From NCBI GenBank assembly GCA_937928545.1, contig CALGJQ010000031.1, positions 23,912 to 87,911 of the forward strand: DNA of 64,000 nucleotides, in the 5' to 3' direction. This DNA is from an uncultured Verrucomicrobiales bacterium (GTDB lineage Bacteria > Verrucomicrobiota > Verrucomicrobiia > Verrucomicrobiales > Akkermansiaceae). The position numbers and the translations under genes are program-made. Of this stretch, positions 55,985 to 64,000 are shown piece by piece (within the stretch, counting starts at the first letter, position 1; each line of letters begins with the position of its first letter). The notes beneath the pieces are model-generated. The model saw nothing but the letters and a program-made list of their open reading frames with translations. It was not told the origin of the DNA and ran no database searches.

Positions 55985-58189
55985 ATGAAAGTCTTCCTCC
56001 TCTGCGCTTCCTTCTGCGCGGCTCTCTTCGCTCAGGACTCCCCAGTTCTCTCGAAGTCAGCCGATGGGAAGTATCAAGTCGAGATTGCTCCGGACGACTC
56101 CCACTACTTTCAGCTCCTCCGCTCACGAGACCTCGTCAACTGGACCCCAGTAGACCTCGGACACTCGTCGACCAATCCCCTCAAACTTACCGACTCCACC
56201 CTCCCCAGCTCCGATGGCTTTTACCGCATCGAGCAAATCCCACTCGCTTTCTCACGCGATACCGATGGCGACGGACGCCTCGACATCATCGAGTTCTCGG
56301 CCAATCACGCCCTCAATGCCGCCGACCCCATCCCCACCCTCGATGGCGACATCTTCCTCTCGACCCAAGCTCGTTTCGACGACCTCTCCAAACGCGACAA
56401 CTTCCCCGGCGCTCAGAATGTCAAAGAAGTAAAATTCCTCATCACCAATATCCGCACCAATCCCGAACTCTACTTCTTCAACATTAACCGAAATCAGCAC
56501 CACTACGATTTCGCCATCAATGTCCTCAACTTCCCGCGGAACTACAACGCCTTCACCTCGCAAACTTACATCAGCAACACCAACCGCCGAAACCTCGCCG
56601 GCTCTCTCGTCTCGCACGACAACTACACCGCTCCCGATGGTACAAAGGGCATTTACACCCTCGAATTTTGGCCCACCGATCCCGTCGCCTTCGAATTCAT
56701 CGAACTCGCCTACGACATCATTTCCCGCAATGCCCCCTTCATGACTCGCCTCGCCTATCACGCCCCGAGCGAGACCCAGCGCAAAGTGCAGCGCGACAAC
56801 CAAGACCTCTTTGACGCCTCCTCGATTCACACCATCGAGACCGATGAGCTCTTCTCCAGCACCACCTTCCAACCCATGAACCAGCAGGAGGCCTTCGGTC
56901 GCCTTGTCGCCTCGACCGGGACCGAAACCCTCTCCGCCCGAGACATCGTCATCTTCAAAAACCTCCCCAACGACCTCACCTACGTCTCCGGCATCATCAC
57001 CGAGATCCCCCAAACTCCCCTTTCTCACGTCAACCTTAAGGCCCAACAAAACAACACTCCAAACGCCTACATCGCTGACGCCGAAAACCATCCCGACATC
57101 GCCCCTCTCATCGGGCAAAACGTCTTCTACCGCGTCACCGCCGAAGGCTTCGAAATCCGCGCCGCCACCCAACTTGAAGTGGAAACCTATTTCGAGTCCA
57201 TCCGCCCAACCCAACCCAGCTTCCCTGAGCGCGACCTGAGCGAAAAAGAGATCCGCCCCCTTTGGTTCATCGGCTTTAACGATAGCAATGCATACGGCGG
57301 AAAAGCGGCAAACGTCGCCCAGCTCGGAAGCGTCATCGGCGACATCGCCCCTAGCGGCTGGGCCATTCCCTTCTACTTTTACGACGAGTTCATGAAGCAC
57401 AACGGCTTCTACACCGAAGCTCAAACCATGCTTGCTGATCTCGAGTTCCAAACCGACCCAGTCACTCGCGAAGCCATGCTCAAAGCCTTCCGCAGCCGCA
57501 TCAAAAAAGAAAGCACTATGCCCTTATGGATGTACGAAGCTCTTACGACTTTACAGAACGACTTCCCCGACGACCTCACCCCACGCCTTCGCTCCAGTGC
57601 AAACGCTGAGGACTCCACCAGCTTCAACGGAGCAGGACTCTACGATTCCTACACTCATCACGATGACGAAGGCCACATCAGCAAGAGCGTCAAACAAGTC
57701 TGGGCTAGCCTCTGGAACTACCGCGCTTACGAAGAACGCGAATTCTACCGCATTGACCACCTCGCCTCCGCGATGGGAATCCTCGTCCACACCAACCAAA
57801 AAAACGAACAAGCAAATGGAGTTGCGGTGGCCCGAAATATCTTCGACCCAAACTGGGAGGGATATTATTTCAACATCCAAAAAGGAGAGGACCTCGTCAC
57901 CAATCCCGAAGCCAACTCAATTCCTGAAGAACTCCTCGCCGCGAAACTCTTTGGAAACTCTCAATTCGAACTCCAATACATTCGCTACTCCAACCAAGTC
58001 GAAGAAGGCGAAACCGTCCTGACTCGTGAGCAAGTTCTAGAACTCGTTGACCACCTTCAGGACATCAACACACAATTCGCCAATCTCTATGGCCAACGTT
58101 TCAACCCCGACTTCGCGATGGAAATCGAATTCAAGATCACCGAATCCGGCGAACTCTCTATCAAGCAGGCTCGTCCCTACGTGAACTAA
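55985..58189 (+). CDS. Secreted protein with PEP-utilising phosphohistidine-like and PEP-synthase ATP-grasp-like domains
   Basis: 734 residues with a signal peptide (MKVFLLCASFCAALFA). The N-terminal part (about 20-300) has a beta-rich region with a DTDGDGRLD loop. Then comes a swivelling-domain-like stretch, SARDIVIFKNLPNDLTYVSGIITEIPQTPLSHVNLKAQQNNTPNAYI, whose PLSHxxLKAQ resembles the phosphohistidine loop of PEP-utilising enzymes. The C-terminal half resembles the ATP-grasp PPDK/PPS N-domain: YGGKAANVAQLG, AIPFYFYDEFM, LTPRLRSSANAEDSTSFNGAGLYDSYTH, SVKQVWASLWNYRAYEER, MGILVHTNQKNEQANGVAVARNI, and the end FKITESGELSIKQARPYV. Export of such a domain, where ATP and PEP are scarce, is unusual. 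Confidence 0.82.
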   Translation: MKVFLLCASFCAALFAQDSPVLSKSADGKYQVEIAPDDSHYFQLLRSRDLVNWTPVDLGHSSTNPLKLTDSTLPSSDGFYRIEQIPLAFSRDTDGDGRLDIIEFSANHALNAADPIPTLDGDIFLSTQARFDDLSKRDNFPGAQNVKEVKFLITNIRTNPELYFFNINRNQHHYDFAINVLNFPRNYNAFTSQTYISNTNRRNLAGSLVSHDNYTAPDGTKGIYTLEFWPTDPVAFEFIELAYDIISRNAPFMTRLAYHAPSETQRKVQRDNQDLFDASSIHTIETDELFSSTTFQPMNQQEAFGRLVASTGTETLSARDIVIFKNLPNDLTYVSGIITEIPQTPLSHVNLKAQQNNTPNAYIADAENHPDIAPLIGQNVFYRVTAEGFEIRAATQLEVETYFESIRPTQPSFPERDLSEKEIRPLWFIGFNDSNAYGGKAANVAQLGSVIGDIAPSGWAIPFYFYDEFMKHNGFYTEAQTMLADLEFQTDPVTREAMLKAFRSRIKKESTMPLWMYEALTTLQNDFPDDLTPRLRSSANAEDSTSFNGAGLYDSYTHHDDEGHISKSVKQVWASLWNYRAYEEREFYRIDHLASAMGILVHTNQKNEQANGVAVARNIFDPNWEGYYFNIQKGEDLVTNPEANSIPEELLAAKLFGNSQFELQYIRYSNQVEEGETVLTREQVLELVDHLQDINTQFANLYGQRFNPDFAMEIEFKITESGELSIKQARPYVN

Positions 58190-58971
58190 CTGGTCACGCC
58201 CTCTTTTCGCAAGAAGACCAAAGTCTCATCGTCATCGGAGTCCTTCTTGGAAAAACGATACCCACCCGTTTTAAACTTCTGAAGCTCCTTCGGATCAGTC
58301 ACGCCATTGCGCACGATAAAGTCGGCCATCATTCCTCGCGCCTTCTTCGCAAAGAAGGAGATGATCTTGAATTTCCCATTCTTCTCATCCTTAAAAACCG
58401 GCGTGATCAAGGTCCCCGACAGCTCTTTCTTTTTCACCGCCGAGAAATATTCGTTCGAGGCCAAGTTCACTACGAAGTCTGAGCCCGACTTCTTCAAATC
58501 AGCATTCAAAGACTCCGTCAACTCGCTCCCCCAAAACTCATAAAGATTCTTCCCCCGCTTGTTCGTAAACTTCGTCCCCATTTCCAGTCGATACGCCTGC
58601 ATGAGATCCAGCGGTCGCAGCACTCCATAAAGACCCGACAAAATCCGCACCCGCTTCTGCGCAATCTCAAAATCATCCTTCGACCACTCCGCCAGATCCA
58701 TTCCCTGATAAACATCCCCCGTGAACGCCAGAATCGCGGCTCGCGAGTTCTCTTTCGTAAACTCCCTCTCCCAACTCGCAAAGCGGTCGTAGTTCAACTG
58801 CGATAACTTATCGCTGATCGACATCAACTTCCCCACCTCCCCAACTGAAAGCTTCCGTAACTGCGAGATCAACTCGGCAGAATCTTCAATAAAACGAGGC
58901 TTCGTCGCCCGCTTCGTCAAAAGCGGCGACTCATAATCCAGTGACTTAGCAGGAGAAAGCAGGACAATCAT
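58186..58971 (-). CDS. yaaA: YaaA family peroxide-stress protein
   Basis: 261 residues, the standard family length. Signatures: IVLLSPAKSLDYESPL at the N-terminus, LSQLNYDRFASWEREF, AILAFTGDVYQGMDLAEWSKDDFEIAQKRVRILSGLYGVLRPLDLMQAYRLEMGTKF, NLASNEYFSAVKKKEL, and KAARGMMADFIVRN-type (KKARGMMADFIVRNGVTDPKELQKF). E. coli YaaA lowers free intracellular iron and limits Fenton damage during peroxide stress. It is tail-to-tail with the secreted PPDK-like gene (4-nt overlap). Confidence 0.95.
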   Translation of the reverse strand: MIVLLSPAKSLDYESPLLTKRATKPRFIEDSAELISQLRKLSVGEVGKLMSISDKLSQLNYDRFASWEREFTKENSRAAILAFTGDVYQGMDLAEWSKDDFEIAQKRVRILSGLYGVLRPLDLMQAYRLEMGTKFTNKRGKNLYEFWGSELTESLNADLKKSGSDFVVNLASNEYFSAVKKKELSGTLITPVFKDEKNGKFKIISFFAKKARGMMADFIVRNGVTDPKELQKFKTGGYRFSKKDSDDDETLVFLRKEGVTS

Positions 58972-59055
58972 TTCGCTTGGAATCCTGCCTCTCCTTCACA
59001 AAAAAGCAACCCGTCACAAATTAGAAAAAAGCACGCTCCATGAGACATATCCGAT

Positions 59056-59081
59056 GTTTGTTCATTTTTTTTTGAACAAAC
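59056..59081. promoter_or_regulatory. Perfect inverted repeat upstream of glmM
   Basis: GTTTGTTCA, eight T, TGAACAAAC: 9-nt arms. It lies 45 nt before the glmM ATG and 85 nt from the divergent yaaA start. It could be an operator. As an RNA hairpin it has a T-rich loop and no T-tract after it, so it is not a terminator. Confidence 0.5.
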
Positions 59082-59125
59082 CCTTTAAGCATGGTAAACC
59101 ATTCCCTTTCACCCCCACTTTCATC

Positions 59126-60469
59126 ATGGCTGAACTATTTGGAACCGATGGCATCCGCGGCGTTGCTAATGAATACCCCATCACCCCCGAGGTCGCTCTG
59201 CGCATCGGGCGTGCCGTCGCCCGCGTCCTCAAGGCTCAGCGCAAGGGCCGGCATAAAGTCGTCATTGGAAAAGACACCCGCGTCTCCGGCTACATGCTCG
59301 AAACCGCCCTCACCGCCGGCCTCGTCAGCGAAGGGGCCCGCGTCCTCCTCACCGGCCCCGTTCCCACTCCCGCCGTGGCCCACCTCACTAAGTCCATGGC
59401 CTGCGACGCCGGCATCATGCTCACCGCGTCGCACAATCCCTTCGCCGACAACGGAATCAAAATCTTCGGACCCGACGGTTACAAACTCAACGACGCCCTC
59501 GAAGAAGAAGTCGAGAAAATCATCCTCGGCGATGAACAAGCCCCTCCCACCGAAGTCCGCCTCGGCAAAGCCTTCCGCATCGACGATGCCAACGGCCGCT
59601 ACATCGAATTCGCCAAATCCTCCATCGGCGAGAAAAACCTCCGTGGCCTTAAAGTCGTCATCGATTGCGCGCACGGCGCCGGCTACTTCGTCGGCCCTCT
59701 CATTCTCGAAGAACTCGGCGCTGAAGTGATCAAACTCGGCACCTCGCCCGATGGTTACAACATCAACGAAGGCTTCGGTTCCCTCCACCCCGAAAAAGCA
59801 GCCCAACTCGTTAAAGAACAAGGAGCCGATCTCGGCTTCTGTCTCGATGGCGATGCCGATCGTGTCATCTTCATCGATGGCAATGGCGAAGTCATCAGCG
59901 GAGACCGCGTTCTCTGCCTCAGCGCCATCGCCCTGAAGGAAATGGGCAAACTTCAAAACAACACTCTCGTCACCACCGTCATGAGCAATCTCGGCCTGCG
60001 CGATGCCCTCGCCACCCACGGCATCTCAGTCGAGCAAACTCAAGTCGGCGACCGCCACGTCCTCGAACGCATGCGCAGCGGCGGCTTCAACTTCGGCGGC
60101 GAGAACTCCGGCCACCTCATCTTCTCCGACTTCGCCACCACCGGCGACGGCATCGTCAGCGCTCTCATTCTTCTTTCCGTCATCAAAGAATCCGGCAAAT
60201 CCCTCGCCGAACTCGCTCAGTGCATGGACGAATATCCCTCCGAGCTCGTCGGCCTCAACGTCAAAGAAAAACCCCCTCTCGAATCCGTCCCCGAAATCAA
60301 AGCCGCGATGGATGCCGCCGTAAAAGACCTCGACGACAACGGCCGCATCCTCGTCCGCTACTCCGGAACCGAAAAGAAACTCCGCATCCTCGTCGAAGCC
60401 AAAGAAGCCAGCGCTGCAAAGGCTCACTGCGACGCCATCACCAACGCCGCCCAAGCCACCATCGCTTAA
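59126..60469 (+). CDS. glmM: Phosphoglucosamine mutase
   Basis: 447 residues from ATG 59126 (MAELFGTDGIRGVANEYP). It interconverts glucosamine-6-phosphate and glucosamine-1-phosphate for UDP-GlcNAc synthesis. Motifs are FGTDGIRG at the start, KVVIGKDTRVSGYM, the phosphoserine loop GIMLTASHNPFADNGIKIF (Ser102), the metal-binding loop GFCLDGDADRVIFID, GGENSGHLIF, and the phosphate-binding loop RILVRYSGTEKKLRILVE at the C-terminus. A long AT-rich leader upstream contains an inverted repeat. It is the first gene of a glm operon with the LbH transferase and glmS. Confidence 0.97.
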   Translation: MAELFGTDGIRGVANEYPITPEVALRIGRAVARVLKAQRKGRHKVVIGKDTRVSGYMLETALTAGLVSEGARVLLTGPVPTPAVAHLTKSMACDAGIMLTASHNPFADNGIKIFGPDGYKLNDALEEEVEKIILGDEQAPPTEVRLGKAFRIDDANGRYIEFAKSSIGEKNLRGLKVVIDCAHGAGYFVGPLILEELGAEVIKLGTSPDGYNINEGFGSLHPEKAAQLVKEQGADLGFCLDGDADRVIFIDGNGEVISGDRVLCLSAIALKEMGKLQNNTLVTTVMSNLGLRDALATHGISVEQTQVGDRHVLERMRSGGFNFGGENSGHLIFSDFATTGDGIVSALILLSVIKESGKSLAELAQCMDEYPSELVGLNVKEKPPLESVPEIKAAMDAAVKDLDDNGRILVRYSGTEKKLRILVEAKEASAAKAHCDAITNAAQATIA

Positions 60470-60470
60470 T

Positions 60471-60515
60471 CTACGGAGCTTGGATAGTATGCCCCTTGGG
60501 TACTTTAGTCCGAGC
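60471..60515 (+). repeat. Dispersed intergenic element, copy D
   Basis: CTACGGAGCTTGGATAGT, then ATGCCCCTTGGGTAC, then TTTAGTCCGAG. It starts 2 nt after the glmM stop and lies within the glm operon. Confidence 0.75.
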
Positions 60516-60539
60516 AACTCTCAACCAAGCCCCTCAACA

Positions 60540-61190
60540 ATGTCCCTCTGGCCCCTCTCCAACGACAAATCCCAACTCTTCGTCGCAGGCAAAACCCTCG
60601 CCGAATGGGAATCCCTCCTCGGAAAAACCTTCGACCTCACCCACCCCTGGGATCTCCTCGACCTCAACGCCGAGCTCATCGCCAGCATCTCCGACTGGCC
60701 CGGCCACCCAAACATTCAACTCGGCGACGACGCCAAAGTCATCGTCGGCGAAGGAACGAAAATTCTCCCCGGCGTCTTCATCGAAGGCCCCATCGTCATC
60801 GGAAAGAACTGCAAGATTGGCCCTAACTGCTACCTCCGCGGCTCTACTTCCATCGGCGACAACTGCCACGTCGGCCAAGCCGTCGAAGTCAAAAACTCGA
60901 TCCTCGCCGATGGCGCCTCCGTCGGCCACCTCAGCTACGTCGGCGACTCCTATATTGGCGCTAAAGCCAACTTCGGCGCTGGCACCATCACCTCCAACCT
61001 CCGCCACGATGGCTCCAATCACCGCTCCGACGTCGATGGCCAACTCGTCGACACCGGCCGCCGCAAATTCGGCGCCATCATTGGCGACGGAGTCCACACC
61101 GGCATCAACACCTCCATCTATCCCGGCCGCAAGCTCGGCCCCAAAACCTCCACCCTCCCCGGAGCCGTCGTCTCCAACGACATTCACTAA
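60540..61190 (+). CDS. Left-handed beta-helix transferase (GlmU C-terminal-like)
   Basis: 216 residues from ATG 60540. A short N-terminal segment (SLWPLSNDKSQLFVAGKTLAEWESLLGKTFDLTHPWDLLDLNAEL) leads into hexapeptide repeats of a left-handed beta-helix: GDDAKVIVGEGTKILPGVFIEGPIVIGKNCKIGPNCYLRGSTSIGDNCHVGQAVEVKNSILADGASVGHLSYVGDSYIGAKANFGAGTITSNLRHDG and the closing IGDGVHTGINTSIYPGRKLGP. This resembles the acetyltransferase half of GlmU or glucose-1-phosphate-thymidylyltransferase relatives without the uridylyltransferase half. Its position between glmM and glmS suggests a role in UDP-GlcNAc synthesis, but the exact acyl or nucleotide substrate is not shown. Confidence 0.85.
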   Translation: MSLWPLSNDKSQLFVAGKTLAEWESLLGKTFDLTHPWDLLDLNAELIASISDWPGHPNIQLGDDAKVIVGEGTKILPGVFIEGPIVIGKNCKIGPNCYLRGSTSIGDNCHVGQAVEVKNSILADGASVGHLSYVGDSYIGAKANFGAGTITSNLRHDGSNHRSDVDGQLVDTGRRKFGAIIGDGVHTGINTSIYPGRKLGPKTSTLPGAVVSNDIH

Positions 61191-61234
61191 TTTTCTCTTC
61201 AAAAGTCACCCTTCACCACTCACTATTCGAACTC

Positions 61235-63067
61235 ATGTGCGGAATCGTAGCATACTCAGGCGCTAGACCAGCCCTCCCCGTCCTTCTCTCCGGCCTCAAA
61301 CGTCTCGAATACCGAGGCTATGACTCCGCCGGTATCGCCGTTGCAACCCCCGATGAAATCACAATCTGCAAGGCCAAAGGCAAGGTTTCCGAACTCGTCA
61401 ATCTCCTCGGAGAAAACTCTCCTTTAGAAAGCTCCACCACCGGAATCGCACACACTCGCTGGGCCACTCACGGACCACCCACCCAAGAAAACGCCCACCC
61501 ACATGCAGGAGGAAAAAATGGCATCGCTCTCGTTCACAACGGAATCATCGAAAACCACCGCGCTCTCCGCAACAAGCTCACCGCCGCCGGTTACACTTTC
61601 CTTTCCGAAACCGATACCGAAGTCCTCGCCCACCTCGTCGATTCTCTCTACCAAGGAAACCTCACCGAAGCCGTCACCACCGCGCTCAAGGAAGTCGATG
61701 GAACCTTCGGCATCGCCGCCATGGCTCACGCTGAACCCGGCACTCTCGTGGTTGCTCGCCGTGGCTCTCCCATCGTCCTTGGTCTAGGCGACAAGGAAAC
61801 CATCGTCGCCTCAGACGCTTCCGCCATCATTAAACACACTCGCCAAGCGATCTATCTCGATGACAACGACATCGCCACCATCAACGGTAGTGAACTCGAC
61901 ATCCGCACCCTCGACTCCGGCACCGTCACTCGCGAGGCTTCGGAAATCGATTGGTCATCCGATGCCGCCGAAAAAGGTGGCTACGAGCACTACATGCTCA
62001 AGGAAATTTTCGAACAACCCGAAGCCATCAGAAACTCGATCCGTGGCCGTCTCGACTCCACTCGCGGCAACGCCCTCCTCTCCGGCCTCAACCTCAATCC
62101 TCGTGAACTCGCTGACCTACACCGTGTTCTCATCGTAGGCTGTGGCACCTCCATGAATGCCGGTCTCGTCGGTGAATACGCCATCGAGGACTTCGCAGGC
62201 GTCCTTGCCGAAGTGGAACAAGCCGCCGAGTTCCGCTACCGCAACCCGATCGTCAACCCCTCTGATCTCGTCGTCGCGATCTCCCAATCTGGAGAAACCG
62301 CCGACACCCTCGCCGCGGTCCGGGAAGCAATCGACAAAGGAGCCCTCGTCTCCGGACTCGTCAACACTGTCGGCTCCACCATCGCTCGCGAAACCGGACG
62401 CGGAGTCTACCTCCACGCTGGCCCCGAGATTTCCGTCGCCTCGACCAAGGCTTTCACTTCTCAAGTCTCCGTCCTCCTCATGATGGCACTCAAGTTTGCC
62501 CGCTCCCGCCGCATGTCGCGCGAATCAGGACTTCAAATGGTCAAAGAAATCGAAGCCATCCCCGAACTGGTTCAGCAGGTCCTCGACCAAAACGATGCCA
62601 TCGCCAAAGTGGCCGAGCGTTACCTTGACCAAACCAGCGCCTTCTTCATCGGTCGCGGCTACATGTATCCGGTCGCTCTTGAGGGAGCCCTCAAACTCAA
62701 GGAAATCTCGTACATCCACGCCGAAGGCTACCACGCCGCCGAACTCAAGCACGGCCCCATCGCTCTGCTCGAAGCCAGCGTTCCCGTCATCGCCCTCTGT
62801 AACGATGGCCCCGGCAAAGATAAGACCCTCGGTAACGTTGCCGAGTGCCAAGCGCGCGACTCCAGAGTCCTCGGAATCGTCACAAAAGACGACCAAGAAG
62901 CCATCGCGACAGTCGATGACTACATCGAAGTGCCAGCCTGCCCTCTCCACACCGCCGTTGTTCCTAGTACTGTTGCTCTCCAGCTCCTCAGCTACCACAT
63001 CGCCCGCCTCAAAGGCTGCGCCATCGACCAACCCCGCAACCTCGCGAAATCGGTCACCGTGGAGTAA
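61235..63067 (+). CDS. glmS: Glutamine--fructose-6-phosphate aminotransferase (isomerising)
   Basis: 610 residues. N-terminal glutaminase domain with Cys2 nucleophile (MCGIVAYSGARPALPVLLSGLKRLEYRGYDSAGIAV), IAHTRWATHGPPTQENAHPH and LVHNGIIENH. Then two SIS domains: VLIVGCGTSMNAGLVGEYAIEDFAGV, QSGETADTLAAVREA, HAGPEISVASTKAFTSQV; and FIGRGYMYPVALEGALKLKEISYIHAEGYHAAELKHGPIAL. The C-terminus ends CAIDQPRNLAKSVTVE, the normal end. It makes glucosamine-6-phosphate, the first dedicated step to amino sugars. No glmS ribozyme is apparent in the 44-nt upstream gap. Confidence 0.97.
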   Translation: MCGIVAYSGARPALPVLLSGLKRLEYRGYDSAGIAVATPDEITICKAKGKVSELVNLLGENSPLESSTTGIAHTRWATHGPPTQENAHPHAGGKNGIALVHNGIIENHRALRNKLTAAGYTFLSETDTEVLAHLVDSLYQGNLTEAVTTALKEVDGTFGIAAMAHAEPGTLVVARRGSPIVLGLGDKETIVASDASAIIKHTRQAIYLDDNDIATINGSELDIRTLDSGTVTREASEIDWSSDAAEKGGYEHYMLKEIFEQPEAIRNSIRGRLDSTRGNALLSGLNLNPRELADLHRVLIVGCGTSMNAGLVGEYAIEDFAGVLAEVEQAAEFRYRNPIVNPSDLVVAISQSGETADTLAAVREAIDKGALVSGLVNTVGSTIARETGRGVYLHAGPEISVASTKAFTSQVSVLLMMALKFARSRRMSRESGLQMVKEIEAIPELVQQVLDQNDAIAKVAERYLDQTSAFFIGRGYMYPVALEGALKLKEISYIHAEGYHAAELKHGPIALLEASVPVIALCNDGPGKDKTLGNVAECQARDSRVLGIVTKDDQEAIATVDDYIEVPACPLHTAVVPSTVALQLLSYHIARLKGCAIDQPRNLAKSVTVE

Positions 63068-63079
63068 GGAGAAGCCTTC

Positions 63080-64000
63080 TTAACCTTCTTCAAGAACAGC
63101 GTAAACTTGGTCTAAGCCAGCTCGGAGAATCCATGCCTTCTCGGAGGCACCTTTCATCTTATCTGCGCGATCAAGCAACTGTGAAAGAGCCTTGGAAACC
63201 TGCTCGTTCACGCTGCCGTCTTTACTCAGAACCTCTAGACATTCACGGTAAATGGCCGCGCACTTTTCGGGATTCCCATGATTAAAAAGCGGCACTCCCT
63301 TATCAATCGCCATCTCGATTCTCTCAAGTGGACCTTTCGTGACCTCTTCCTTTTTTGCAGTCGGAAGAAGCACGGAATCAATAACGTGAATTGTCCCATT
63401 ATCACACTCGATGTCAGCCTGAGAAATTGTAGCTCCGTTCACCTGAAAGACTCCATTCTCGATGCCAAAATTCAAAGCCCCACCACTCAGAGGCTTCGCT
63501 TTCTTCGCGTTCAAAGCATCGCCCGCTGAGATCTTCCCAACAACTGCATGCAGACCCAAAATTTCCTTCAATTGATCACCATTCTCAGGTTTCAACAAAG
63601 ACTCCACTGTTCCCTTTGGCAGTTTTGAAAAAGCCTCATCTGTCGGCGCAAAGACGGTGAACGGGCCTTCGCTTGAAAGAGCTTCGCTCAGCCCCGCTGC
63701 CTCGAGCGCAGCCAATAAGATTTCAAAGCGACCGTCCTTCTTAGCAACATTCGCCACATTATTGACCGGCTTGGGCGGGAGTAACACCGAATCAATCACG
63801 TGAATGATTCCATTCGAACACGAAATGTCCGCATTGATCACGGCCGCCTCATTGACCCGCACTCGACCTTCCGAGAAAGCAAAAGTCAAAGGCTCACCTG
63901 AAACAGAGTCTGCCTTTTTGGCACTGAGCGCTCCAGCAAGATCAGTCGCGCCGCTCAGGACATGGTATTTGAGAATCGCTTGCAGTTGTCCCTTATTCTC
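63080..64000 (-). CDS. Fasciclin-domain exported protein, C-terminal part (runs off right edge)
   Basis: The frame is open from 64000 down to the stop at 63080; the N-terminus lies beyond the window. Two FAS1 domains are seen in tandem. The first is cut at the edge (ENKGQLQAILKYHVLSGATDLAGAL...FAFSEGRVRVNEAAVINADISCSNGIIHVIDSVLLPP). The second is complete (ANVAKKDGRFEILLAALEAAGLSEALSSEGPFTVFAPTDEAFSKLPKGTVESLL...IHVIDSVLLP). A helical C-terminal region of about 85 residues follows (GPLERIEMAIDKGVPLFNHGNPEKCAAIYRECLEVL), an odd, TPR-like addition. FAS1 domains mediate adhesion. It is convergent with glmS. Confidence 0.88.
   Translation of the reverse strand, partial: ENKGQLQAILKYHVLSGATDLAGALSAKKADSVSGEPLTFAFSEGRVRVNEAAVINADISCSNGIIHVIDSVLLPPKPVNNVANVAKKDGRFEILLAALEAAGLSEALSSEGPFTVFAPTDEAFSKLPKGTVESLLKPENGDQLKEILGLHAVVGKISAGDALNAKKAKPLSGGALNFGIENGVFQVNGATISQADIECDNGTIHVIDSVLLPTAKKEEVTKGPLERIEMAIDKGVPLFNHGNPEKCAAIYRECLEVLSKDGSVNEQVSKALSQLLDRADKMKGASEKAWILRAGLDQVYAVLEEG

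Noticed and set aside
56252..57451. 399-codon open frame opposite the exported PEP-synthase-like gene
   Set aside because: Shadow frame with repetitive Glu/Val/Gly/Asp composition.
61191..61234. glmS riboswitch/ribozyme
   Set aside because: The upstream gap is only 44 nt, too short for the ribozyme.

Overview
This window looks like a chromosomal segment of a marine or aquatic member of the Verrucomicrobia (PVC superphylum). The grounds are PEP-CTERM tailed secreted proteins, 'Planctomycete-type' cytochrome c / DUF1549-like and DUF7133-like heme-binding propeller proteins, a Rhodopirellula/Verrucomicrobium-type ECF sigma factor with a small anti-sigma partner, a long-form IspG, and GC-rich, C-ending codon use. 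The species cannot be named from the sequence. No rRNA, tRNA, CRISPR array or prophage is visible.

Layout. 1-5.9 kb: ECF sigma/anti-sigma pair, PEP-CTERM proteins (one a cupredoxin), glycyl-tRNA synthetase, a SIMPL-domain protein and an alpha/beta-hydrolase lipoprotein. 6.0-7.5 kb: a Cys-rich exported protein and an outer-membrane channel-like gene interrupted by two in-frame TGA codons. 7.5-18 kb: phosphate acetyltransferase, PHP-family histidinol phosphatase, small unknowns, a photolyase-like protein, a double DUF481 protein, a cytochrome/LamG protein and a tail-specific protease. 18-22 kb: two paralogous-looking exported helical proteins, ribosomal protein S21, and a two-domain HMA-like gene with one in-frame TGA per domain. 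22-36 kb: a symporter with its DUF3311 partner, pheT, DUF1287, GT9, an ispG-clpS-DUF2017 operon, a TraB-like protein and a second ECF sigma/anti-sigma pair. 36-43 kb: a tamB-tamA pair, with tamB containing five-plus tandem 115-residue units. 43-56 kb: an accessory-looking stretch of heme-c propeller proteins, P450, di-heme peroxidase, an SLBB exporter-like protein, PQQ-propeller proteins (one dead), a REP-associated transposase between inverted repeats, and several dispersed intergenic repeats. 56-64 kb: a secreted PEP-synthase-like protein, yaaA, a glmM / left-handed-beta-helix transferase / glmS operon and a fasciclin protein running off the right edge.

Main discovery candidate. Two separate genes (6561-7451 and 21534-22097) stay in frame across TGA, and only TGA, codons. 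The TGAs fall at Cys-like positions: a UxxU motif at the predicted mature N-terminus of the channel protein, and the first metal-ligand Cys position of two HMA-like domains (motif GG-G/T-U-xxx-N). Each has a hairpin with a G/GU apical loop 11-14 nt downstream, as expected for bacterial SECIS elements. I infer two selenoproteins, possibly part of an envelope metal- or thiol-handling system together with the Cys-rich protein next to the channel gene. No Sec machinery (selA/B/C/D) lies in the window, so this must be tested genome-wide.
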